Positions 39,575 to 47,745 of a DNA stretch of 64,000 nt are shown here, piece after piece; the first letter of the stretch is position 1, and each line of letters begins with the position of its first letter. The stretch is from DATFYM01 sp035315065 (GTDB lineage Bacteria > Acidobacteriota > Terriglobia > UBA7540), in NCBI GenBank assembly GCA_035315065.1, contig DATFYM010000022.1, positions 5,121 through 69,120 on the forward strand. The letters run 5' to 3'. The position numbers and the translations under genes are program-made. The notes beneath the pieces were generated by a model. It made no database searches. It worked only from the letters and a program-made list of their open reading frames with translations, and was not told the origin of the DNA.

Positions 39575-42289
39575 TCAAGGCGCCAATTCCACGCGCAGGG
39601 TCAAGGTCTGATAAGGCCCGAGGCCCGCCGTGGGCGCCGGAGGCTCGCCGTTGCACAACTCTGGGGTGGGCGCCAAGACGAACACCCAACGGCTCCCTTG
39701 GTGCGCGCTCACCTTGCCTCCCTCGACGTGCGCCACGCGCCACGGCGTTGTGAGGGAAAGCGATGAGCATGCGCTCGCCGGCCCTTCGACCTCCGCTGTG
39801 TAAACATGTCCATCCAGCTTCGATCTCAGTACTCGCAGCCCCCGACTCTGGGCGCCTGGGGCGACGTCCGGGGCGGCGATCCACGGACGAACCCCGGGCT
39901 CGTAACGGAGGACCACTTCCGTTTTTTCCTCGGCGTCGAACTTGACCTCCGCGTGCTCGTCCTGTTCATTGCGGCGCAACGTCGCGGCCACCAGCCGTCC
40001 GTTGAGCGTGGCACGGATGCTTTGGCTGCCCAGCGCGATCTCAGGCGCAAAGGTGATGGCAACGGGCGGGCCTGCGACCTCAGCAGTCAGCTTGATCTCG
40101 GATTCGGCCTGCGTCATTTCCAGATTGAGTGTGGACCGCCCGACGTGGAGGTTCTTGATGGTCACGCCGGACCAACTGAGCGGCAGGTGCGGCGTCCAGT
40201 GGAGCTCGGACATTGGCGCGTAAGGATCGATGCCCAGCATCCCCCGCACGAGCGAGGTGATGACCGTCCCGGACGACCAGATCTGCTCCGGCACGCTGAC
40301 GTCAAGTTCGCTGTTGTAGTCGCCGGAAAAGACCTCGGGCACGTGTCCCAGTGAGTCGAGGAACGATTGCTCTACCAAGGAGCGCACCAGCGGAAACCCT
40401 TCTAACGGGCGATGGCGGCTGTAGAAGGCCAGCGTCTGTTCGCCGGTGCCGAGCGGCCAGACGCTGCCATGGCCGTACGAGTCGCCGATATAAAGCGGAT
40501 CGTCGGCGGGAATGCTCCGCGTCCCCCAGTCGGCCTCCCAACGAGCGTGGGCCATGCTGTCAAGCGCCCGCTCGGATTTCTCCTCGTCGAACACGCCCAT
40601 CCAGATACCCCAACTCGGCTGGTTCAACTCCTGGGTGAGCAGGTCCCCCTTGCCGTCGAAGCCGTAGAAGAAGAAACTGCGCTGGGGATTCCAGAATTTG
40701 GCCCCCAGAGAAGCGCGGGCTTTTTCGGCACGGCCGTGTGCGTCGCCCGCCAGGTCGCGATCGCCCACGAGGTTGGCCAGCCCTTCCGTCGCCTCGGCGC
40801 CCGCCACCCACACAGACTCAAGATAAATGTCCTTCACCACTTGCTGGCCGATGGTTTCGTCGCCGCCCCAGCCTCCGGTGGGTATCGTAACGAGCCCGTC
40901 CGAGGGATCGACCCGCGAGACAAGATACCCGTACGCGGCCTTGATCGAATCCCAGCTCGAGCGGACGAAATCGAGATCGCCCGAAGTTCGGTAAAGGTTC
41001 CGCAAAGCGACCAGGTACAGGGCGCTGACATCCGTGTGACGGTAGGCATACGGGTAACCCTTGAACCAGTCGATGAGGCCGGCGCTCTGCGACAGTTCGT
41101 GGAATATCTCGCCGGTCTCCTTCTTCTGATACTTCTGGATGAACCGGACGGCATCGCGTGCCAAGGCGTGGTCGCCGGAAGCTTCGAGCGCAAAAGTGTT
41201 GGTGAGCGCATCGCCACCGAAGAACCAGGCGTACTGCGGGCGCCGCGTGTCGCGCGAGGGTCCGTAGCCCGCCACCAGGCCGCAGCCCAGCCACGGATTG
41301 CAAACGTAAGCCTGATCGAGGGCGATGCGCGCCCATGTATAGGCGAGGTTGAATTGTCGATCGGGGGTTTCGATCTGGACGCCGTTCGCGACCACTCTCT
41401 GGTAGTGCTGCACAGCCTCGGTGTAAAGCGCGGGGGTACGAGCGAGAAGCGCCTGGTACGTCTTCGCGGCGTCGTAGTACGGCGGTGCGGTGAGCGAAGC
41501 GATCAGCGGGAACATACGATCGCCGGAGTTCGCGGGAATGTCGAGTTCGAGCGAGAGCGTCCTGTCGGCCTGCCAGGGCTCGCTATAGGAATCAGGTTCG
41601 GAGTGGTGGCCGGCGACGGGCGAACCCACCAGCGCTGAGTGCCTGCCGGACGATTCCAGCAGCGCGAAGGAATGCCGCTCAGCATCCCAGGAGTAGCTCT
41701 GGCCACCGATGCCGGCCGGCCACATCAGGTCGAGGTCGGGCCGAAAGGTGATCGTAACGTGCAGCGGCAACCGGCTTTCCGCTTGGTAAAGAATCACCAG
41801 ACCGGCTTCGTCCAGCGGCACAAACAGCGTCTCACGCACCGTGAAATCCTGGCCGGAATAGACGCGCGTCACCGACTCCGGGTTCACAATCACTTCGCGG
41901 ACCGTCGCTGCACCCGGAATGATCGTGCTGGAGCTCTCCCGGCGAAGGCCGACCCGATAGTCATGAAAGATCCGGAAGGGATAAACCCAGCCCTCCAGCG
42001 ACTCGGTCGTGTACCCCAGGATCATGCCGCGGCGGCCGTGGGCGGCGATGAAGCGATGAGAGCTGGCCTGGGCTTCAAGGGTCAACGGACTCTCCGGGAT
42101 GGCAATTGCGTAGCCGAGGTTTTCGCCAGGACTACCCCCCGTTTGCCCCTGCGCTAATCCCGTGGGGCTGAATAGAATCCCGAAGAGCAAGGCGCAACAC
42201 CCGATCCATGAGCAAGTTACGAGTAGAGAGGTCGGGCGTCGCGCCTCCCTGGCAGGGACCGGTGGAGGTTTGGCGATACAGAATGACAT
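39575..42289 (-). CDS. exported amylo-alpha-1,6-glucosidase-like (six-hairpin) glycoside hydrolase
   Basis: The 904-residue protein has a signal peptide (WIGCCALLFGILFSPTGLAQ), an N-terminal beta-sandwich (~50-300), then an (alpha/alpha)6 region (~320-720). Conserved-looking segments include 'RRPQYAWFFGGDALTNTFAL', 'TGEIFHELSQSAGLIDWFKG', 'YAYRHTDVSALYLVALRNLY' and 'DSYGHGSVWPLGTGEQTLAF'. 'GGWGGDETIG' and the D/E residues in these segments are candidates for catalysis. It looks like glycogen-debranching/GH63/GH15-type six-hairpin enzymes, acting outside the cytoplasm. The exact GH family is not certain. Its start is near 42289 (weak AAGGGA). Confidence 0.8.
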   Translation of the reverse strand: MSFCIAKPPPVPAREARRPTSLLVTCSWIGCCALLFGILFSPTGLAQGQTGGSPGENLGYAIAIPESPLTLEAQASSHRFIAAHGRRGMILGYTTESLEGWVYPFRIFHDYRVGLRRESSSTIIPGAATVREVIVNPESVTRVYSGQDFTVRETLFVPLDEAGLVILYQAESRLPLHVTITFRPDLDLMWPAGIGGQSYSWDAERHSFALLESSGRHSALVGSPVAGHHSEPDSYSEPWQADRTLSLELDIPANSGDRMFPLIASLTAPPYYDAAKTYQALLARTPALYTEAVQHYQRVVANGVQIETPDRQFNLAYTWARIALDQAYVCNPWLGCGLVAGYGPSRDTRRPQYAWFFGGDALTNTFALEASGDHALARDAVRFIQKYQKKETGEIFHELSQSAGLIDWFKGYPYAYRHTDVSALYLVALRNLYRTSGDLDFVRSSWDSIKAAYGYLVSRVDPSDGLVTIPTGGWGGDETIGQQVVKDIYLESVWVAGAEATEGLANLVGDRDLAGDAHGRAEKARASLGAKFWNPQRSFFFYGFDGKGDLLTQELNQPSWGIWMGVFDEEKSERALDSMAHARWEADWGTRSIPADDPLYIGDSYGHGSVWPLGTGEQTLAFYSRHRPLEGFPLVRSLVEQSFLDSLGHVPEVFSGDYNSELDVSVPEQIWSSGTVITSLVRGMLGIDPYAPMSELHWTPHLPLSWSGVTIKNLHVGRSTLNLEMTQAESEIKLTAEVAGPPVAITFAPEIALGSQSIRATLNGRLVAATLRRNEQDEHAEVKFDAEEKTEVVLRYEPGVRPWIAAPDVAPGAQSRGLRVLRSKLDGHVYTAEVEGPASACSSLSLTTPWRVAHVEGGKVSAHQGSRWVFVLAPTPELCNGEPPAPTAGLGPYQTLTLRVELAP

Positions 42290-42525
42290 TCTTGTTATTC
42301 CCTTTGATTTATGTTAGTTTCAGGTTATGGTGCTCGCTGGTCGTTTCCACCGACGATGGAGAGGGGCGCAACCGAGAAATGTCTCATCGTGAAATGCAAT
42401 TCCGACTTTTCTCCATCGAGCTCCATTCCGCCACAATCGGCAATACAGAATGATAAGTGAATAAGCCCTTGCCTTTCTGTGAAATCTGAGTTCTGCGTGC
42501 CAGACGCCCCCTCGATACTCGATCT

Positions 42526-43182
42526 TCAGTTCAACACCGCCAATGCTGTCGCCGTCCCATGACGAGGACCTCTATAGGTCGGACGAAAAACCACGCGGTC
42601 GGCCACACCGGAGGGCACCTCTTCCAGGCTGGGGTAGCCCAATACCGGATGTTTCATGGACGCGGTCAGCGTCACCCCCACATGCAATCTACCCTGCCCC
42701 TCCTGCCATCCGTACCCTGGCGAGACCCGCGCAAGGTTCCGGCCTCTTCCGCGTCTCAGCCAGATGGAGACGGTCACGTGCCAGCCCGGTCGACGGATCT
42801 TAAGCCGCCACGGCAACGGCAGGTTTCCCTTGGTCTGTGCAAACAACTTTTGGCGACGGGCGGGCGAAGAGATTTCGCGTTCGATCCTCCGCTTCGTGGT
42901 CCATACGTAGATCGCTGTGCGCAAGCATTGCTCATCCTGCTCCGGGCCCGCCGGCAGGGTGGCGCCGCGCAGGGCTTTGTGCAGGGCTTGAAAGTCCTCC
43001 AGGTCCCGGCCGGACCGGGCCAGCAAGGCCAGGAAATTCTTCGAGCGCATCCCGTGGCGCAGACCGTTGAGCGCAACGCGTGCTTTGCCTTCGGGCGTCT
43101 TAGGTCCGGTACACTTCTGGGCGTTGGCGCGGCAGGCGGCCAGAAGTGCGGGGGTCATCGTCGGCGACTTGCGTAAGGACAC
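42526..43182 (-). CDS. short 'GLRHGM' family protein of unknown function
   Basis: The 218-residue ORF has a recognisable N-terminal signature LLAACRANAQKCTGPKTPEG then KARVALNGLRHGMRSK, seen in many short Acidobacteria and Planctomycetes proteins of unknown role that often lie near repeats. The central part (CLRTAIYVWTTKRRIEREI) is helical and basic, and the C-terminal 90 residues are low in conservation features and may be read into non-coding DNA. The start may be the second methionine (MTPALL). It could be the remains of a longer gene. Confidence 0.55.
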   Translation of the reverse strand: MSLRKSPTMTPALLAACRANAQKCTGPKTPEGKARVALNGLRHGMRSKNFLALLARSGRDLEDFQALHKALRGATLPAGPEQDEQCLRTAIYVWTTKRRIEREISSPARRQKLFAQTKGNLPLPWRLKIRRPGWHVTVSIWLRRGRGRNLARVSPGYGWQEGQGRLHVGVTLTASMKHPVLGYPSLEEVPSGVADRVVFRPTYRGPRHGTATALAVLN

Positions 43183-43363
43183 GAACTGTTGGTCTTCCTT
43201 ATCAGACAGGAATATCCAAGAATAACTCCATGCTTACTGTAGCAGAGTGGCCTCTGTTGTCAATATCTTTCTCACACTCCAGGCCCTTAGGTCGATGGAA
43301 GTTCGACATCCTGGTTGTAAGTGATCTTCCAGCGATGCCGCGTATAGCCTGCCGCTAGTATGG

Positions 43364-44281
43364 CTACACGGTCGCCAACAAACGTGAGAGTCCGTCGAAC
43401 CCTCTCTTGGCCACTTCGTAGGGATCGCGATCCGCGTACTGGAAAACCTCGAACGAGGCCGGTCCCTGATACACTCTGGAGATCGCGGCTAGAATCCTCG
43501 CGAGGGGGATCACTCCGTCGCCGACATAGGTCCGGTCTGTATCCTGGAGCAGTTCGCGCGGAACCGTGGGCGGAACATCGTTGATGTGAACCCAACTGAC
43601 CTCGCCCGGCTGAAGTTTCTCGATGTCCGTAACTTTACTGAGGCCGGCGTGGAAGTGAAACGTATCGATGAGCACCTTGACGTTAGGGTGGTTGACTCGG
43701 CGCAGCAGATTGGCGGTGGTCTCGACGCAACCCAGAAACCTGGCACCGCGGATGAATTCGAGCCCCACCACAATGTCAAACTGGCGGCCCAACTCTCCCA
43801 CCCGTTCCAGGCCGGGAATGGCAGCCTCGTAATCCGAGGGCTTCACTTCTTCGGAGATTCCCGAGCAGAGCACAAAACGGTGCGCGCCCAACTCGGCGCT
43901 ACGCTGGAGCTTGCGCCGGAAAGCGTCCCACTTTCTCTCGGGATCCTGCAAGCCGCGGAAGAAGAGCGCCTCGCACTCGCAGCAGGCGCCGCACGGGTCC
44001 AGGCCGCCATCGGCGATCACGCGCCGGGCCGTGGCCACCGACTCCTTGGCCAGAAACGGCTCGACGCTATCGAGCCACAACTCCACGACGCGGAATCCGG
44101 CCTTGCTGTAGGCATCCATGGCCGTCTTGAAGTCGGCCTTCATGGTGGTAGCTTGGTTGATGCAGGGCGTGAACGCGGGCGCGGCCGCCGGCGAGGCTGC
44201 GATCAGCTCGGCGAGACGCGTGCTCGCCACCGCCGCCCCTAAGCCGGTGATCGCCGATGTCAGAAAATTCCTTCTTTTCAT
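43364..44281 (-). CDS. Tat-exported sugar phosphate isomerase/epimerase (TIM barrel)
   Basis: The 305-residue protein begins KRRNFLTSAITGLGAAVAST, a twin-arginine signal (RRNFL). The AP-endonuclease-2/xylose-isomerase-like TIM barrel has metal ligands expected in 'IVVGLEFIRG' (E), 'VKVLIDTFHFHAGLS' (D, H) and 'VSWVHINDVPP' (H, D), with late 'PASFEVFQYADRDPYEVA'. Such exported isomerases accompany GMC oxidoreductases in sugar-degradation loci, as here: the GMC gene lies just upstream on the same strand, separated by a hairpin repeat. Substrate unknown. Confidence 0.9.
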   Translation of the reverse strand: MKRRNFLTSAITGLGAAVASTRLAELIAASPAAAPAFTPCINQATTMKADFKTAMDAYSKAGFRVVELWLDSVEPFLAKESVATARRVIADGGLDPCGACCECEALFFRGLQDPERKWDAFRRKLQRSAELGAHRFVLCSGISEEVKPSDYEAAIPGLERVGELGRQFDIVVGLEFIRGARFLGCVETTANLLRRVNHPNVKVLIDTFHFHAGLSKVTDIEKLQPGEVSWVHINDVPPTVPRELLQDTDRTYVGDGVIPLARILAAISRVYQGPASFEVFQYADRDPYEVAKRGFDGLSRLLATV

Positions 44282-44296
44282 GGATCGCCTCCCTAG

Positions 44297-44381
44297 CCGT
44301 CAGCAATCAGCTATCAGCTATCAGCCATCAGCAAGAACCGCGTTTTCTTGCTGATAGCTGATAGCTGACGGCTGATAGCCC
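44297..44381. repeat. TATCAGC heptad hairpin
   Basis: AGCCGTCAGCAATCAGCTAT (44295) continues CAGCTATCAGCCATCAGCAA. The complement TTGCTGATAGCTGATAGCTG, then ACGGCTGATAG, ends at 44381. The loop is only GAACCGCGTTTTC. Same class as the inner layer at 27808. Confidence 0.92.
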
Positions 44382-44383
44382 TC

Positions 44384-46006
44384 CTACAGATTGCCCCTTC
44401 GCACTTCGTCCGAAATATGCCGCGCGGAGCGCACCGCCATGGCCATGATCGTCAGCGTGGGGTTCTTTTCCGGAAACGTGGTGAAGCAGCTTCCGTCGAC
44501 CACGAACAGGTTCTTCACGTCGTGCGATCGGCAAAAGGAGTCGAGCACCGACGTGCGCGGATCGTTGCCCATGCGGCAAGTTCCGGTCTCGTGACTGGCA
44601 AAGCCCGAGGGCACTGAATTGTCGTCAATGCTCAAACGGCACTTCGCGAAGTCAAGGATTTCACAGGCGCGCGCCCGCATGTCCCGCCACAGCGCCTTAT
44701 CGTTCTCAGAGAAGCGAAAACGGACCACTGGGATGGGAATTCCGTAAGCGTCGACGCGATTCGGGTCGACGGTGACGCGGTTCTCGCGCCGCGCCAGCAC
44801 CTTGCCGAAACCGCCCATCTGGTAGAAGCCCGGCTGCAAGAACCGCACCTGCCGCTTGAACTCCCTGCCGAAGCCCCGGAGGTGGTTCGCCTGGTCGGGG
44901 TACATGAAGGACGCGAACTGCATCTGGTAGCCGTACCCGCCCACGTAACCGCGTGGCTTGCCGAAGGGTCCGCCAAGGTTGAAGCGGGGGATGTAGGAAT
45001 GGTCGGTGGCGCCGTCGTTGTTGGCCGGAGGCGTCCCCACCAAGTCCTCGAGATAACCGAGCACGCCGCAGCCGACGTGGCCGGTAAGGTAACAGCCAAC
45101 AAGTCCGCTGGAGTTTCCGAGGCCGTTGGGGAAGCGCGGCGAGCGCGAATTGAGCAGCAGGCGCGCTGATTCGATGGTGGCACAACTGACGGCAATGATC
45201 CGGGCGCGAATTTGCTGTTCCTGCCGCGTCACCGTATCGATCACGGAAACGGCCCGCGCGCGGCCCTCCTGGTCCACAAGAATCTCGCGCGCCAACTGGT
45301 TGGGGATCAAGGTGAAGTTGCCGGTCTTCTGGGCCTTGGGGATCATCGAGTTGGGCACGGTGAAGATGGCCTGAGCGTCGCAGCCCTCCATGCAGTGGCC
45401 GCAATAATGGCAGGGGGGCCGGTCGTCGTAAGGCTCGGTCAGGACGGCCTTGCGGGCCTTGATCATGCGGATGCCGATCCGGTCGCAGGCGCGCTTGACG
45501 ATCTCCTCGGAGCAGCGGAACCGGAGCGGCCGGAGATAGTGGGCGGAGTCGGGCAGGATGTCAATGTTTTCCCGCGTACCGCAGACGCCAATCATCTTCT
45601 CGACATGAGCATAGCAGGGGTCGAGTTCCTCGTAGCTCAACGGCCAGTCTTCCTCGATACCTTCGCGAGTTCGCTCACGGAAATCGATGGGCGCAAAGCG
45701 CAGGCAGGCGGCGTTCCAGTGGATGCTGCGCCCGCCCACGGCGCGGATGCGGTCCACGCTGATGTCGTCGCAATCCTCGTAGCGGATGGATTCACGGACC
45801 TCGGCCGGATAAAACGGCTCCGGCTTCTGCCGGCGCGGGAACTCGTACGGCCAGGCGTGGTAGTGAAAGTCCTCCGGCTTCATCACCCGGCCCGCCTCAA
45901 CGAGCGCTACTTTCGCGCCCGCTTCCGCCAGCTCCTTGGAGAGGACGCCGCCTGCCGGCCCGGAACCGACGACGCAAACATCGAAAACCTTGGAAGCCAT
46001 GCCCAT
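44384..46006 (-). CDS. GMC-family oxidoreductase (gluconate/glucose-dehydrogenase-like)
   Basis: The 540-residue flavoprotein has the FAD-binding GSGPAGGVLSKELAEAGAKV with VALVEAG, 'AVGGRSIHWNAACLRFAP', a cysteine cluster 'PPCHYCGHCMEGCDAQAIF' that could hold a metal or Fe-S centre, 'GLVGCYLTGHVGCG' and the GMC C-terminal 'SHETGTCRMGNDP' ... 'NLFVVDGSCFTTFPEKNPTL'. This is the subtype related to the large subunit of membrane gluconate 2-dehydrogenase and 3-keto-sugar enzymes. It is followed by a Tat-exported isomerase. The electron acceptor is unknown. Confidence 0.92.
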   Translation of the reverse strand: MGMASKVFDVCVVGSGPAGGVLSKELAEAGAKVALVEAGRVMKPEDFHYHAWPYEFPRRQKPEPFYPAEVRESIRYEDCDDISVDRIRAVGGRSIHWNAACLRFAPIDFRERTREGIEEDWPLSYEELDPCYAHVEKMIGVCGTRENIDILPDSAHYLRPLRFRCSEEIVKRACDRIGIRMIKARKAVLTEPYDDRPPCHYCGHCMEGCDAQAIFTVPNSMIPKAQKTGNFTLIPNQLAREILVDQEGRARAVSVIDTVTRQEQQIRARIIAVSCATIESARLLLNSRSPRFPNGLGNSSGLVGCYLTGHVGCGVLGYLEDLVGTPPANNDGATDHSYIPRFNLGGPFGKPRGYVGGYGYQMQFASFMYPDQANHLRGFGREFKRQVRFLQPGFYQMGGFGKVLARRENRVTVDPNRVDAYGIPIPVVRFRFSENDKALWRDMRARACEILDFAKCRLSIDDNSVPSGFASHETGTCRMGNDPRTSVLDSFCRSHDVKNLFVVDGSCFTTFPEKNPTLTIMAMAVRSARHISDEVRRGNL

Positions 46007-46613
46007 CTCATTCTCCGCAGCGGTCTGCCGCCCCGACTGTGCGGAAGACGAATCCTCAGATCACTCAGATTCACACATTCAAGGAGGTAATCCGAACTCA
46101 ACAGGGTTTCGTGACCCTATTCTCTTTCGCTTAGTTCTCCTTCCGCGTTGCTTCTTCTCCGCAATCTGTTCAATCCGCGTAATCTGTGGACTCGCCTTCC
46201 TTACGAGCGGAGACCAAGCGTAATGCGGCGAAAGTCGTCAGCGATCACCGTCGCATCTCCTCTCCTGCGTTAAGGGGTACGATAGCACAGCGCGACCCAG
46301 TAGCCACTCCAAAGATCGGACGCTCATTGTCGATTCCCTGATTGGCCAGGACGATTCTAAAAGGAGCGACGTGAGTACTTGCGGAGAAAGTCTTCTGCGT
46401 TTGTTAAAAAACTCAACACCGTGTGAGCCGCGAATATTCGACGCACGGCCTGTGACACCCGCAACCAAATCACGAGTTTCAAACATAAGCTCGCCCGGAC
46501 AGCATAGAAATTCGGCGGTCGGGGTGCTGAGTCTTCTCATCGACCAGACAAAACGCCTCCTGTCCCGTATATATTCGTCCTTATAATATTTGTATTGACA
46601 TTGACTCCTTATT
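46007..46613. other. 607-bp intergenic region, no gene recognised
   Basis: This divergent region lies between the GMC gene and the decaheme operon. It holds short imperfect repeats such as AATCTGTTCAATCCGCGTAATCTG (seen as two halves near 46160) and becomes AT-rich after 46550. TATAAT (46582-46587) and TTGACA (46595-46600) occur before the CRP/FNR-like dyad. No ORF looks real. Confidence 0.5.
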
Positions 46614-46651
46614 TGTGACTTAAATCACGGATGAGCGTGATGTGAGTCACA
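46614..46651 (+). promoter_or_regulatory. CRP/FNR-family-like dyads upstream of the decaheme operon
   Basis: TGTGACTTAAATCACG (46614-46629) has the CRP-type TGTGA-N6-TCAC spacing. A second dyad TGTGAGTCACA (46641-46651) follows. Both lie 65-105 bp before the cytochrome start. A CRP/FNR-type regulator responding to electron-acceptor or redox state is an inference. Confidence 0.5.
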
Positions 46652-46716
46652 GCACCCCGCTTATCGGTACGGTGAAACTGCGATGTTGCTTGAGCAGTAA
46701 GCCCGGAGGGTTTTCC

Positions 46717-47715
46717 ATGGATCTGAAAATGAAGTTGAGCTGGATTTCCGCCACCATCACTTTGATGTTTGCGGCGTGTCTGGCGGGCGCAGGTCCCTTG
46801 GTCGCCGAAGTGCCTTCAGACACCAAGCCAATGTTGGCATCCCAGGCATCTAAGGGCAACCCGGCGGGCTACGTCGGGACAGAAACTTGCTTGGGCTGTC
46901 ACCCGGACCAGGAGAGGCGTTTCAGGAATACGGTCATGGGGAAGATTTTCGCCAATCCGAGGACTGAACTAGAAAAGCTTGGTTGCGAATCCTGTCACGG
47001 GCCCGGCAAAGCTCACGTCGACGCTGGCGGCGGCAAGGACACCATCCCCCTCCGCTTCGGCAAGGACTCCAACAACCCGATCGAAGAGCAAAACGCCGCT
47101 TGCTTAGCGTGCCATTCACGCGGCAACCGGCTGTTCTGGAAAGGCAGCCCGCACGAATCGCGCGCGATGGCCTGCGTGGACTGCCACCAGGTAAAGCAGG
47201 AGTTGCACGTCTCGCTCGCGTCCGACACCCGCTACAGCGCTCCGTTATCCGAGAACAGGGGCGTCAAGAAGCCGCAGCCGGAACTCTGTCTCCAGTGTCA
47301 CCAGATGCGCCGCGCACAGTTGCAGCGGTCCTCCCACATGCCGTATCGCGAAGGCAAAGTGACTTGCACGAGCTGTCACAACCCGCACGGCACTCCCAAC
47401 CCGAAGCAATTGATTCAGAGCACGATCAACGAGAACTGCCTCACCTGCCATACCGAGCGCCGTGGTCCTTTCCTGTGGGAGCACCCGCCGGTGATGGAAA
47501 ACTGCGCCAATTGCCATGAGGCGCACGGCACCAACAACCCGCAGTTGTTGAAGGTACGCATGCCTCGCGTTTGCGATAGTTGCCATGACTCCAGTCGTCA
47601 CCCAACGACCCCGACACTCCTCAACGCTGTCCGGGATTTCAACCGGGGTTGCACGAATTGCCATTCCAGGATCCACGGATCGAACCACCCCTCCGGGAAC
47701 ACGTTCCTGCGTTAG
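46717..47715 (+). CDS. DmsE/MtrA-like decaheme c-type cytochrome
   Basis: The 332-residue protein has a signal peptide (MKLSWISATITLMFAACLAGA) and exactly ten CXXCH haem-binding motifs: CLGCH, CESCH, CLACH, CVDCH, CLQCH, CTSCH, CLTCH, CANCH, CDSCH and CTNCH. Length and haem number match MtrA/DmsE/PioA, periplasmic cytochromes that plug an outer-membrane barrel and pass electrons across it. ATG 46717 follows CGGAGGG. The barrel gene follows after 30 bp. The direction of electron flow (metal or other acceptor reduction versus oxidation) cannot be told. Confidence 0.95.
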   Translation: MDLKMKLSWISATITLMFAACLAGAGPLVAEVPSDTKPMLASQASKGNPAGYVGTETCLGCHPDQERRFRNTVMGKIFANPRTELEKLGCESCHGPGKAHVDAGGGKDTIPLRFGKDSNNPIEEQNAACLACHSRGNRLFWKGSPHESRAMACVDCHQVKQELHVSLASDTRYSAPLSENRGVKKPQPELCLQCHQMRRAQLQRSSHMPYREGKVTCTSCHNPHGTPNPKQLIQSTINENCLTCHTERRGPFLWEHPPVMENCANCHEAHGTNNPQLLKVRMPRVCDSCHDSSRHPTTPTLLNAVRDFNRGCTNCHSRIHGSNHPSGNTFLR

Positions 47716-47745
47716 GCACGTTCCTGCGTCAGGAAGGAGAGAGCG

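Noticed and set aside
46581..46625. Assigning a definite sigma-70 promoter to the decaheme operon
   Set aside because: TATAAT at 46582 and TTGACA at 46595 are in the wrong order for one promoter, and no well-spaced -10 follows the TTGACA.
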